A stretch of 49,430 nt of DNA. It comes from a virus. The notes beneath the pieces are model-generated. The model made no database searches. It worked only from the letters and a program-made list of their open reading frames with translations, and was not told the origin of the DNA. Both the position numbers and the translations under genes were made by a program. How positions within the stretch are numbered: the stretch's first letter is position 1; the number at the start of each line of letters is the position of its first letter. Location of the stretch: positions 1-49,430 of the IMG/VR virus record IMGVR_UViG_3300049048_000108. One strand, written 5' to 3'. Of this stretch, positions 40,724-48,968 are shown one piece after another.

Positions 40724-41305
40724 ATGGTCACTGCCACCCAGAAGGACAACCGCGTCGTCACCGGCGAGGTCCGCCTCAGCTACGTGCACGTCTTCGAGCC
40801 GTACGCCAACGACCCGGACCAGGCGCCCAAGTACAGCACCGTCCTCATCATCCCGAAGAGCGACAAGGCCACGCTGAACGCCATCCGCAAGGCTGCCGCT
40901 CACGCCGCCGAGAACGGCAAGGCGAAGTTCGGCGGCAAGGTCCCGGCGCCGATCCAGAAGAACCCGGCCACCACCCTCCACGACGGTGACGAGGAGGCCG
41001 ACCTGGAGCGTAACCCTGAGTACGAGGGCTGCTACTACATGAGCGTCTCGTCCAAGGTCCAGCCCGGCATCATCGACCGCAACAAGATGCCGATCCTGGA
41101 CCAGCAGGAGGTCTACAGCGGGTGCTACGCCCGTGTGGCCCTGGGCGCCTTCGCCTACAACACGTCCGGCAACAAGGGCGTGAGCTTCGGCCTCAACCAC
41201 GTCCAGAAGCTCCGGGACGGCGAGCCGCTCGGCGGGATCACCCGCGCCGAGGACGAGTTCGACGACCTGGACGACATGGACGACGAGGGCGACGACCTCA
41301 TCTGA
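40724..41305 (+). CDS. DUF2815-type ssDNA-binding protein
   Basis: 193 aa. ATG 40724 is chosen because AGGAG lies 8 bases upstream. The sequence VVTGEVRLSYVHVFEPYANDPDQAPKYS, then TVLIIPKSD, and YMSVSSKVQPGIIDRNKMPILDQQEVYSGCYARVALGAFAYN matches the DUF2815 family of phage single-strand binding/annealing partners. The acidic C-terminal tail (DDEGDDLI) is typical of SSBs that recruit other replication proteins. It likely coats ssDNA during phage replication. Confidence 0.85.
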   Translation: MVTATQKDNRVVTGEVRLSYVHVFEPYANDPDQAPKYSTVLIIPKSDKATLNAIRKAAAHAAENGKAKFGGKVPAPIQKNPATTLHDGDEEADLERNPEYEGCYYMSVSSKVQPGIIDRNKMPILDQQEVYSGCYARVALGAFAYNTSGNKGVSFGLNHVQKLRDGEPLGGITRAEDEFDDLDDMDDEGDDLI

Positions 41306-41344
41306 GGTAGCGCGGCAGGCGTCTCCTGCCGTACCCTGTAAGCC

Positions 41345-41395
41345 GAAGCGCCCTCGCCCCACGGACCGGTTCCCCGTTGGAGGCGAGGGCGCTTC
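41345..41395 (+). terminator. Long-stem hairpin
   Basis: GAAGCGCCCTCGCC and GGCGAGGGCGCTTC form a 14-bp perfect stem around a 23-base loop. It lies between the SSB-like gene and the 70-aa gene, so it could terminate transcription or act as a leader structure. A smaller hairpin (CGGCAGG/CCTGCCG) lies just upstream. Confidence 0.7.
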
Positions 41396-41416
41396 GTTCA
41401 TCTCAAGGAGCCGAGC

Positions 41417-41629
41417 ATGGACAGCAGCGTCAAGGAGTGGGTGAAGGCGGCACGTCCCGCCAACGGACCCATGGTCGTCACCGTCACCCTGGTGGACGGC
41501 AACCTCACTGCCAAGGTCGCGGTGAAGGCGTACGGCAACATCCAGCAGGGTGTGCGAGAAGCCCGGAGCGCCGCCCTCGCGGCTCTGGAGGAGCTTCGCC
41601 AGGCCCTGGGCCAGCCGGGCGCCTCGTGA
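41417..41629 (+). CDS. Hypothetical 70-aa protein
   Basis: 70 aa; ATG 41417 behind CAAGGAGCCGAGC. It has strands MVVTVTLVDGNLTAKVAVKAYG, then helix QQGVREARSAALAALEELRQAL. It overlaps the DNA polymerase start by four bases (GTGA), so polymerase translation is probably coupled to it. No family recognised. Confidence 0.6.
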   Translation: MDSSVKEWVKAARPANGPMVVTVTLVDGNLTAKVAVKAYGNIQQGVREARSAALAALEELRQALGQPGAS

Positions 41630-43689
41630 GGCCCTCGCGGCTCTGGGTGGACCTGGAGACCCGGTCCACCGTCGACCTGCGGAAGGCCACGCCGTACCGC
41701 TACACCGAGGACCCGGAGTTCCGCACCCTCATGGGGTCCTACTCGCTGGACGGCGAGCTCGTCGTGGACGTGGAGAGCCAGGAGCAGCTCCTCGACGAGC
41801 TGTCGCCGTTCATCCGCGACACCGGCGTCATCAAGGTCGCCCACAACGCGCCGTTCGAGCGGATCTGCTTCAGCCGGATGCTGGGCCTGCCGGTCGGCAA
41901 GTACCTGCCGGTCGAGGACTGGCACGACACCCAGGCGGTCGCCGGGTGCAAGGGCTACCCGCAGAAGCTCGCCATGCTGGGACCGGCGCTCGGCGGCGAG
42001 CGGAAGGATGAGGCTGGCACCCACCTCATCAACTGGTTCTGCAAGCCCACCAAGGACGGCACGTTCCGGCGCCCGGAGGACCACCCGGAGAAGTGGGCTG
42101 CCTTCGTGAGGTACTGCCACCAGGACGTGGTCACGCTGATCGACGTGGACCGGCTGCTCGGCGACTTCCCCACCGAGAGTGAGCGCCAGGTGTACTTCGC
42201 CGACCAGGTGATCAACGACATCGGGCTGCCGATCGACTCCGACACCGTACGGCGCGCCGCCCACGCCGTGAAGCTCAACCAGGTCGAGCACGAGCGCGAG
42301 CTGTCCCACCTGACCGGGCTGGCGAAGCCGAACAACCCGACGACGCTGAGGGCCTGGTTCAAGACCGTGGGCGTCGGCATGCGCGACCTCCGGGCGGAGA
42401 CCGTGGAGGAGAAGCTCGCCAAGCTCGACGAGCTGGGCGAGGACGGCGACCTGAGCCCGCGCTACCGAGCCCTGGAGCTCCGCCAGGAGCTGGCCGGTAC
42501 GGCGTCCAAGAAGTTCGAGGCGGCGCTGTACGCCATGAGCAGCGACGACAGGATCCGTGGGGCGTTCCGCTACTTCGGCGCGCACACCGGGCGGTGGTCC
42601 GGACGCGGCGCCCAGCCTCAGAACCTCCCGCGCCACACCTTCGGCCCGACGCCCGACGACATCGAGACCCTTGCCCTCATGAAGGATCTGGGCGTCAGCT
42701 CCGAGGAGCGCGACGCCTTCGAGGCTGCAGCCACCGACGCGGTCGTGGCCGAAGCCATCGATCGCCTCATCTCCACTGGGCGTCTCACGCCCGACGAGCT
42801 CAAGCGGCTGGTCCGCGCCACCTTCACCGGACCGAGCTGGGGCGACGAGGAGGACCTGACCGTCGTCGACTACAGCTCCATCGAGGCCAGGGTGATCGCC
42901 TGGCTCGCGGGCGAGGAGTGGGCGCTCGAAGCCTTCCGCGCCGGGCGCGACATCTACGTCGAGACCGCCGAGAGGATGGGCGGGCTGACCCGTGCGCAGG
43001 GCAAGATCGCGGTGCTGGCGCTGGGCTACGCGGGCGGCGTGAACAGCCTGCGGGTGATGGCCGGTCCGGGCGACGACTTCATCAACGACAAGAGCGACGA
43101 CCAGATCCGCGACGAGCTGGTGACGCCGTGGCGCAAGGCCAACCCGCGCATCGTCCGCTTCTGGACGGACCTGGAGGACGCCTTCGGCCACGGCGAGGGA
43201 ACCGCTGGCCGCATCCGCGTGACGCGCTCCGTCGACGAGCTCGGCGAAGCTCGACACCTGTGGCTGCCCTCCGGGCGGGCCATCAGCTACCACGGCGTCA
43301 AGTTCGAGACGTACGCCGTGCCGGTGAAGGTGACCGTGGTGAACCAGAAGACCGGCAAGTCCGTGACGAGGACCGTGTACAAGCAGAAGACCGGCTGGCG
43401 CTACGCCGACCCGCGCGACCCGTTCAACCCGCGCAAGCGGATCGGCACCTACGGTGGGCGGCTGGCCGAGAACGTCACCCAGGGTGGGGCGCGCGACGTC
43501 ATGGCCGAAGCTCTGGTCCGCCTGGTCCGCGCCGGGTACCGCCCGGTGGGCCACGTGCACGACGAGATCCTCACCGAGGGTGGGGATCTCCGCTCCGTGG
43601 AGGCGCTCATGACTGTTGTACCCAAGTGGGCCAAGGGCCTGCCGATCGACGGCGAGGGCTTCGTGACCCGCCGCTACAAGAAGGGATGA
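41626..43689 (+). CDS. DNA polymerase I-like (family A)
   Basis: 687 aa; GTG 41626. The proofreading domain is present: WVDLET (Asp9/Glu11, Exo I), VAHNAPFER (Exo II), YCHQDVVTL near 163 (Exo III). Polymerase motifs: A, TVVDYSSIEARVIAWLAG near 412; B, RAQGKIAVLALGYAGG near 455; C, GHVHDEIL near 642. An insertion near 350-400 and another near 565-600 (VTVVNQKTGKSVTRTVYKQK) lie between motifs. It likely replicates phage DNA and may need to accept 5-hydroxymethyl-dUTP. Confidence 0.92.
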   Translation: MRPSRLWVDLETRSTVDLRKATPYRYTEDPEFRTLMGSYSLDGELVVDVESQEQLLDELSPFIRDTGVIKVAHNAPFERICFSRMLGLPVGKYLPVEDWHDTQAVAGCKGYPQKLAMLGPALGGERKDEAGTHLINWFCKPTKDGTFRRPEDHPEKWAAFVRYCHQDVVTLIDVDRLLGDFPTESERQVYFADQVINDIGLPIDSDTVRRAAHAVKLNQVEHERELSHLTGLAKPNNPTTLRAWFKTVGVGMRDLRAETVEEKLAKLDELGEDGDLSPRYRALELRQELAGTASKKFEAALYAMSSDDRIRGAFRYFGAHTGRWSGRGAQPQNLPRHTFGPTPDDIETLALMKDLGVSSEERDAFEAAATDAVVAEAIDRLISTGRLTPDELKRLVRATFTGPSWGDEEDLTVVDYSSIEARVIAWLAGEEWALEAFRAGRDIYVETAERMGGLTRAQGKIAVLALGYAGGVNSLRVMAGPGDDFINDKSDDQIRDELVTPWRKANPRIVRFWTDLEDAFGHGEGTAGRIRVTRSVDELGEARHLWLPSGRAISYHGVKFETYAVPVKVTVVNQKTGKSVTRTVYKQKTGWRYADPRDPFNPRKRIGTYGGRLAENVTQGGARDVMAEALVRLVRAGYRPVGHVHDEILTEGGDLRSVEALMTVVPKWAKGLPIDGEGFVTRRYKKG

Positions 43690-43695
43690 GGAACC

Positions 43696-43890
43696 ATGGC
43701 TGAAGAGACTGTGGAGCTCCACAACTGCACCGTGCTCATGGCGTCGGGCGACACCGACGAGTGGGTGGACATCAAGGACGCCGTGATGGAGGTCGACCTC
43801 GGCGGCGCCCTGATGATCGTGGGCAGCGACGACAAGGTCGCCGCCATCTACGCGCCGGGCATGTGGATGAAGGTGGAGTACGACCAGTGA
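43696..43890 (+). CDS. Hypothetical 64-aa acidic protein
   Basis: 64 aa; ATG 43696 behind GATGAGGAACC. It is beta-rich: VELHNCTVLMASGDTDEWVDI, then DAVMEVDLGGALMIVGSDDKVAAIYA. It could be a small OB- or SH3-like fold. It overlaps the modification cluster start (GTGA at 43887). No family recognised. Confidence 0.6.
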   Translation: MAEETVELHNCTVLMASGDTDEWVDIKDAVMEVDLGGALMIVGSDDKVAAIYAPGMWMKVEYDQ

Positions 43891-44786
43891 GCCTGAACCT
43901 GGAGATGGCGCTGACGTACCTCGACTTCGTCACCGAGCGCCACCGCATCTGGGAGGCGCGCCAGCGCGGCGAGGCCCAGCCGTGGACCAAGGACCCCATC
44001 CTCGCCAGCCGGAAGTTCACCAACGTCTTCCGGGTGCTGGACCCCGGCTCGCAGTTCGTGTTCAAGCTGGAGAGCGACGACCCGACCGAGACGCTGATGC
44101 GCCTGTTCCTGTACCGGCACACCAACCTCCCGAGCGCGTGGGAGCACGTGGCGGGCGAGCTCGGCGAGTGGCCCTCCCTGGACAACCTCGCTGAGGTCGA
44201 GCTGGTGTGGAAGCTCCACCGGGACAACGGCAACCGGGTCTTCTCCAGCGCGTACATGGTGTACCCGCAGAGCTCGGTGAAGGGCACCGACAAGGTCGAG
44301 TCCATCATCGACCTGACCCGGCGCCTGTTCGTCAGCGGCAAGCGGGTGGCGTACGACTTCCTCAACGCCACCAGCCAGGCCGACCGGTTCGCCGCGCTCC
44401 GCACCAACAAGGGCGTGGCCGACTTCATGAGCATGCAGATCCTCACGGACTTCGGGTACACCCGGCACGGCGCCGACGTCGAGGACCAGTTCGTCGTGGC
44501 CGGGCCTGGCTCCAAGCGCGGCGCGGCGCTGGTGTGGCCCGAGCTCACTCCTCGTGAGGTCATCCGCTGGGCGCAGGAGGCGGTCCACGGGCTGCCCGAC
44601 TGCCCGGTGATCGAGCCGCACGACGGCGTGCTCCGGAAGCCCTCTGCTATGGACATCCAGAACACCTTCTGCGAGTTCAGCAAGTACGTGCGGTACCTCC
44701 ATCGTCCGTCCCGAGAGCAGCCGTACCGACCCGCCCACCCCAACGTAGCATTGGCACCGGTCCTGCCGGGCCACTGGAACCGCTGA
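43887..44786 (+). CDS. hmdU-DNA-kinase helical-domain/AADT-like protein
   Basis: 299 aa; GTG 43887. The N-terminal pattern ALTYLDFVTERHRIWEARQRG, then QPWTKDPILASRKFTNVFRVLD resembles the helical domain seen with 5-hydroxymethyl-dU DNA kinases and the related amino-acid:DNA transferases (formerly alpha-glutamyl/putrescinyl thymine pyrophosphorylase); I recall this signature (PWT-x-DP-x-L...F-x-NV-x-R) from those families. Later helices include DKVESIIDLTRRLFVSGKR and FMSMQILTDFGYTRHG. In hmdU-kinases it is usually fused to a P-loop domain; here the P-loop protein is separate at 48231. It probably positions 5-hm-dU in DNA. Family call from memory of sequence style. Confidence 0.65.
   Translation: MSLNLEMALTYLDFVTERHRIWEARQRGEAQPWTKDPILASRKFTNVFRVLDPGSQFVFKLESDDPTETLMRLFLYRHTNLPSAWEHVAGELGEWPSLDNLAEVELVWKLHRDNGNRVFSSAYMVYPQSSVKGTDKVESIIDLTRRLFVSGKRVAYDFLNATSQADRFAALRTNKGVADFMSMQILTDFGYTRHGADVEDQFVVAGPGSKRGAALVWPELTPREVIRWAQEAVHGLPDCPVIEPHDGVLRKPSAMDIQNTFCEFSKYVRYLHRPSREQPYRPAHPNVALAPVLPGHWNR
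44745..44757 (+). promoter_or_regulatory. Promoter-like word GTAGCATTGGCAC
   Basis: TAGCAT (44746-44751) inside the 3' end of the preceding gene would start transcription about 43 bases before GTG 44801. It is 12 of 13 identical to the word at 40666. Confidence 0.45.
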
Positions 44787-44800
44787 GAGGAACCGCAACC

Positions 44801-46429
44801 GTGTACCACAACCACGTCTTCAAGGACATCACCGAGGGCCTGCCGAAGCTCCTGGCCGAGCTGGAGCAGCACGGCGAGGAGGTCGGCAGCCGCGCCGGGC
44901 GCGTCAGGGAGCTCACCCACGTGGGCATCACCCTGACCGAGCCGTGGCGCCGCGAGCTCCTCGTCGAGGCCCGGAAGCCCAACCTCGCTGCGCAGATCGC
45001 CGAGACCATGTGGGTCCTGGCCGGGCGGAGCGACATCGAGTTCCTGAGCCACTACCTCCCGCGCGCCGCCGACTTCTCGGACGACGGCAAGACGTGGCGC
45101 GCCGGGTACGGTCCGCGCCTCCGTGGCTGGCCTCCGTGTGAGCAGAGTGAGCCGATCGACCAGCTCCGCACGGTCTTCGAGCTCCTCAAGCGCGACCCGC
45201 TGTCTCGGCAGGCGGTCGCGAGCATCTGGGACCCGGCGCTGGACTACCGCGCCAGCAAGGACATCCCCTGCAACAACTGGCTGAGCTTCTCCTCGCGCCT
45301 GGGCCACCTGGACCTGCACGTCGCCATCCGCTCCAACGACGCCATCTGGGGATGGAGCGGCATCAACGCCTTCGAGTGGAGCGCGCTGCAGGAGATCATG
45401 GCTGCCCTGCTGGGGATCTCCGTGGGCGGGCTGCACTTCTCGACGACGAGCTTCCACCTGTACGACCGGCACTGGGCCAAGGCCGACAAGATCATCGGCG
45501 CCAACGAGGGTCCGGTGGACCCGGCGTGGGACAGCCCGCGCTTCACCGTCGACGAGCGCGCCGCTGACCGGTACGCCGACCGGCTCGACTGGTTCGACCA
45601 GCTCGTGATCGACTGGTTCGCCATCGAGCAGCTCATCAGGGAAGGGATCCCGGCGCACGAGGAGGCGGTGGACAACTTCCCGGAGCCGATGCTGCAGAGC
45701 TGGCTGCGGGTCATCCAGTGGTGGTGGACCAGCGAGCGCGAGTACCTCGCCCGGCTGGAGGGCTGCCGCCTGGAGCGCGCGGCGTCGTACGCCGTGCAGC
45801 CGCCCGAGCGCGACACCGTCGAGCTTCGCGCCGACGACCGCGTGGTCCGGCACCTGCGCCTCGCGGTCGAGCCGACCGACGACGACCACGAGCCGAGCGA
45901 CTTCCTCACCCAGCTCTGCCAGCTCCACCTGGAGAAGGAGGCGGCGTACGGCGGCTCGTGGAAGAAGCGCGGCGAGATGCTCGGCATCATGGCCAACATC
46001 GCCCGCAAGGTCGACCGGCTCATCGGCGGCGAGACCGCCGACGAGACCAGCGCCGACACCGCTGGTGACCTCTTCGTGTACCTCGCGAAGTACCGCACCT
46101 GGCTGTCGGACCAGGGCCTCGGACGCCTGTCGGCGCTGGAGGATCTGGCCGAGCACGCCAAGCACGCCAACACCTACATGGAGCAGGTGGAGGAGTGGAT
46201 GGAGGGCGAGTACGACCGGCAGGAGTTCAACGCTGCTGGGCTCGCCGCCACCCTCACCAGCGACTTCGACGTGCTGGAGCAGGAGGTCCTCGCCAAGCGC
46301 GCCGACCGCTTCGAGCTCGTCGACTCCATGGCCAAGGACGCCTACCTCCTCGCCCGGATGCTCTGGGACCACGAGGCTGCCCTCCGTGAGGACCTGGGCG
46401 ACGACTACCGTGGAGCCGACGTTGACTGA
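44801..46429 (+). CDS. TS-like dUMP hydroxymethylase fused to Nmad1-like domain
   Basis: 542 aa; GTG 44801 behind GAGAGGAACCGC. Residues about 20-300 have the thymidylate synthase fold: GRVREL, ASIWDP, KDIPCNNW with the catalytic-type Cys157, IRSND (residues 176-180), an Asn near 189 and HLYDRH (His219/Tyr221). Retention of the Asn favours a uracil substrate over cytosine, hence dUMP hydroxymethylation (or methylation). Residues about 365-435, FLTQLCQLHLEKEAAYGGSWKKRG, NIARKVDRLIGG, resemble Nmad1/DUF1599, a nucleotide-modification-associated domain. The C-terminus is helical. One extra residue between Asp180 and Asn189 versus E. coli ThyA is odd. It is central to the proposed pathway. Confidence 0.75.
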   Translation: MYHNHVFKDITEGLPKLLAELEQHGEEVGSRAGRVRELTHVGITLTEPWRRELLVEARKPNLAAQIAETMWVLAGRSDIEFLSHYLPRAADFSDDGKTWRAGYGPRLRGWPPCEQSEPIDQLRTVFELLKRDPLSRQAVASIWDPALDYRASKDIPCNNWLSFSSRLGHLDLHVAIRSNDAIWGWSGINAFEWSALQEIMAALLGISVGGLHFSTTSFHLYDRHWAKADKIIGANEGPVDPAWDSPRFTVDERAADRYADRLDWFDQLVIDWFAIEQLIREGIPAHEEAVDNFPEPMLQSWLRVIQWWWTSEREYLARLEGCRLERAASYAVQPPERDTVELRADDRVVRHLRLAVEPTDDDHEPSDFLTQLCQLHLEKEAAYGGSWKKRGEMLGIMANIARKVDRLIGGETADETSADTAGDLFVYLAKYRTWLSDQGLGRLSALEDLAEHAKHANTYMEQVEEWMEGEYDRQEFNAAGLAATLTSDFDVLEQEVLAKRADRFELVDSMAKDAYLLARMLWDHEAALREDLGDDYRGADVD

Positions 46430-47345
46430 GCACAGCCTCGGCAAGCTCCACGCCGACTACCTCCGGTGGCACCCGGCTCAGGTGGCCAGCAAGGACATCG
46501 ACCCGGTGTACCCGGTCCTGTCCTTGCTGGCCGACGCCTGGGACCTCGACGAGGAGGAGCGCGCCTGGCTGTGCTTCACCCACGTGGTGTGGTACCACCC
46601 TGGCAGCACCCTCGTCGGGTACGAGCTGATGCCGGACTACACGTGGATCCCCAGCAGCGATGAGGGTCTCTGGAAGAGCGGGCTGCTGGAGCTCCCGTGC
46701 GAGACCGAGCGCCGTGGCCACCGGCCGAAGCAGCCGCTGATCAACCACCTGCTGGGCCTGCGCAAGACCTTCACCGAGAGTGAGGGATGCCGGGCCTGGG
46801 TGGACAAGGCTGTCGGGACCAGCGACGACCCGCACCAGCGGTGGCTCGACCTCAACCAGGCCCTCACCACGCTGGTCGGCAACGGGCGGTGGGCGGCGTA
46901 CAAGACCGCCGAGATGCTGCAGAAGATCTGCGACGTGCCGGTGGAAGCTCCGGACGCCGGGCACCGGTACAGCAGCGGTCCTCGGAAGGGCCTGATGATC
47001 CTGGAGCCGCGCTGCCCGGTGGGCCAGACCGAGGACGACATCGCCACCCTCGACATGATGACGGCGATGTGGGCCGACCTGCTGCAGGAGCCCGACATCG
47101 CCCAGGTCGAGACCTCGCTGTGCGACTTCAACAGCCTGGTCCACGGGCGCTACTACCTCGGGCACGACATCGACTCGATGCAGCACGCCTTCCTGGCCAT
47201 GGGCGACCGCCTGCCGAAGGAGGCGTGGGAAGCCCGAGAGGCCACGTTCGACAGCAAGTTCCTCGGCGAGCTCAACGGCTGGACCGGAGTGCGCAAGGAC
47301 GCCAACCGCCACTACAAGCTGACTGGAGAGCTCCTGTATGTCTGA
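46422..47345 (+). CDS. Amino-acid:DNA transferase-like protein
   Basis: 307 aa from TTG 46422, which has GGAG six bases upstream; GTG 46410 is an alternative. The N-terminus LHADYLRWHPAQVASKDIDPVYPVLSLLADAW, then WLCFTHVVWYHPGSTLVGYELMP, resembles clade 2 of the alpha-glutamyl/putrescinyl thymine pyrophosphorylases, later renamed amino-acid:DNA transferases, which replace pyrophosphate on 5-PPOm-dU with an amino acid. Later: RWAAYKTAEMLQKICDVPVE, SSLCDFNSLVHGRYYLGHDID. It would add the amino acid side group to the phosphorylated base. Assignment from memory of the family pattern and strong gene context. Confidence 0.65.
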   Translation: MTEHSLGKLHADYLRWHPAQVASKDIDPVYPVLSLLADAWDLDEEERAWLCFTHVVWYHPGSTLVGYELMPDYTWIPSSDEGLWKSGLLELPCETERRGHRPKQPLINHLLGLRKTFTESEGCRAWVDKAVGTSDDPHQRWLDLNQALTTLVGNGRWAAYKTAEMLQKICDVPVEAPDAGHRYSSGPRKGLMILEPRCPVGQTEDDIATLDMMTAMWADLLQEPDIAQVETSLCDFNSLVHGRYYLGHDIDSMQHAFLAMGDRLPKEAWEAREATFDSKFLGELNGWTGVRKDANRHYKLTGELLYV

Positions 47346-48234
47346 CCACCTGCACATCGAGGGCATGGGGATCCTGGGGTCCATGCTGGCCCGGCGCTGC
47401 CACGAGGAGGGCATCCCCTTCACGTGGAACGACACGCGCGAGCAGTTCGTGGCCTGGCCGGTGAGCACCGGGCTGGCCTACCCGGACGGCGACCCGATCA
47501 ACCAGCGCGGGCTGCGCCGCTGGCACGAGGTCCTGGCCAGCGACCTCATCGCCGACGAGGCGACCACGGCGCCGTACCTGTTCGCCCACAAGAACCACCC
47601 GCACGGCGGCAAGCAGGGAATCGCTCACGACTATGGGGTCCTCCGCATGAGCAACGAGCTCGCGGTGTCCCTGAACCCGGTGGCCTTCGTGGAGCGGACC
47701 CGCGAGGCGTTCGCTGCGCAGGAGCGGTCCGAAGCTCCTGACAGCGCCACGGTCGTCGTGTGCCACACCACGCCCGAGCGCGGCGACGGGTACATGTGGG
47801 GATGGGTCGGGCGCGTGACCTTCGACCTGCCGGACGAGGTCGCCGCCGACCTCCTCGGCGAGCAGCCCGCGCTGTACGCCAAGGCCCACCGGTTCAACCT
47901 CACGTACGCCTACCCGATCCCTGGCACGGGCCAGTGGTGGGCGGGCTCTGTTCTGCAGCTCCAGAGGGAGCCGCGCGTGGCCGAGCCGGACCGCCTGATG
48001 AAGCTGTACGAGGAGTGGAAGGCCAACGCGGGTGAGCTCCTCGGCATCCGCAACATCATGCTCGACGAGCTCGGGCAGGGCTGGCGCCCGCGCGGCAAGG
48101 GCGGCGTCCACGGTGACTTCGAGCTCGCCGAGAAGCACGGCCACCGCTGGCTGATGCCGGTGATGCCCACCGACGGTGTCCGGCGCGGCTGGCTGGTCGT
48201 CGACGACTTCCTGGACCGCTGGAGCCTGCTGTGA
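47338..48234 (+). CDS. FAD-binding oxidoreductase/lyase-like protein
   Basis: 298 aa; ATG 47338 overlaps the transferase gene by 8 bases. The N-terminus is a Rossmann dinucleotide motif HIEGMGILGSMLARRCHEEG (G-x-G-x-x-G at 9-14), followed by IPFTWNDTREQFVAWPVSTGLAYPDGD as in glycine-oxidase-like (DAO-type) flavoproteins. The C-terminal half has ALYAKAHRFNLTYAYPIPG and GWLVVDDFLDRWSLL. Published work on thymidine hypermodification includes flavin-dependent lyases that act on the installed amino acid. I infer a similar trimming step here, possibly leaving an aminomethyl group. Confidence 0.65.
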   Translation: MSDHLHIEGMGILGSMLARRCHEEGIPFTWNDTREQFVAWPVSTGLAYPDGDPINQRGLRRWHEVLASDLIADEATTAPYLFAHKNHPHGGKQGIAHDYGVLRMSNELAVSLNPVAFVERTREAFAAQERSEAPDSATVVVCHTTPERGDGYMWGWVGRVTFDLPDEVAADLLGEQPALYAKAHRFNLTYAYPIPGTGQWWAGSVLQLQREPRVAEPDRLMKLYEEWKANAGELLGIRNIMLDELGQGWRPRGKGGVHGDFELAEKHGHRWLMPVMPTDGVRRGWLVVDDFLDRWSLL

Positions 48235-48833
48235 CCCGCGCGCTGTACGTCCTCGGCGGCGCGGGCGCGGGCAAGTCCACGTTCATGAGCGAGCTGCTCG
48301 ACGAGCTGCTGGCCGGTGAGGACATGGGTGAGCTGGAGGACCTGTGGAGCAAGCGGAACGCCAAGGCGCTCGTCACGCTTCGCGGGCACCGGCTGTTCGC
48401 GCCCGACGGCACCGCGCCGGGCCTGTACCTCGGCTGCTGGCGCGAGAGCTTCCCTGGCACCGATGGCCTGGACCGCGCCAGCTCGGCGACCGGCGTGGAC
48501 TGGCTGATGAGCCCGGACGTGGAGCTCCCGGAGTTCATCGTGGCGGAGGGCGCCACGCTGGCCACGCGCCCGTTCCTCGGCGCGCTCGCGGCCACCACCG
48601 AGCTCCTGGTGGTCCACCTGCACGCGCCGGACGACGTCAAGCGTGAGCGGTTCGCCTCGCGCGGCTCGGACCAGGCTGAGAGCTTCTGGAAGGGCACGGC
48701 CACCCGAGCGGCCAACCGGTACGCGGAAGCCTGCGAGAGCGGCGTCTCCACGCTCTCCGTGGACACCAGCGACCCGGTGGCGTGGGAGGTTGCCCTGGAC
48801 CTGTCCATCACGCACGTGATTGGCAGAAAGTAG
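48231..48833 (+). CDS. P-loop kinase, candidate 5-hmdU DNA kinase
   Basis: 200 aa; GTG 48231 (GTGA). Walker A: YVLGGAGAGKST (residues 6-17). The signature LYLGCWRESFPGTDGLDRAS near 65-85, then FIVAEGATLATRPFL and LLVVHLHAP, SRGSDQAESFW, fits the P-loop kinase of 5-hydroxymethyl-dU DNA kinases (R-x-x-F-P-G-T-D type). It would phosphorylate the hydroxymethyl group in DNA to activate it for amino acid transfer. It lacks the usual fused helical domain, which is encoded separately at 43887. It is the last gene of the modification cluster. Confidence 0.7.
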   Translation: MTRALYVLGGAGAGKSTFMSELLDELLAGEDMGELEDLWSKRNAKALVTLRGHRLFAPDGTAPGLYLGCWRESFPGTDGLDRASSATGVDWLMSPDVELPEFIVAEGATLATRPFLGALAATTELLVVHLHAPDDVKRERFASRGSDQAESFWKGTATRAANRYAEACESGVSTLSVDTSDPVAWEVALDLSITHVIGRK

Positions 48834-48855
48834 TCCATACGGGTGGCGTTTCGCC

Positions 48856-48885
48856 TTGCCTGGAGTAGCCCGAATGGGGTATTGC
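48856..48885 (+). promoter_or_regulatory. Candidate promoter before last gene
   Basis: TTGCCT (48856-48861), 18-base spacer, TATTGC (48880-48885) in the 135-base gap after the kinase gene. A small GGCG-TTT-CGCC hairpin lies just upstream at 48845. Confidence 0.4.
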
Positions 48886-48968
48886 GGCGCGACGGTTGCA
48901 GGCCCATGCTGGTAGGTACGGGGGCAGTGCACTAGGTGCTGGCCTGGAACCGGAGGGAACCGATCAAC

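Noticed and set aside
43772-46444. 890-aa minus-strand ORF opposite the modification genes
   Set aside because: Antisense shadow; no ribosome site, no domain, and opposite to the arm's transcription direction.
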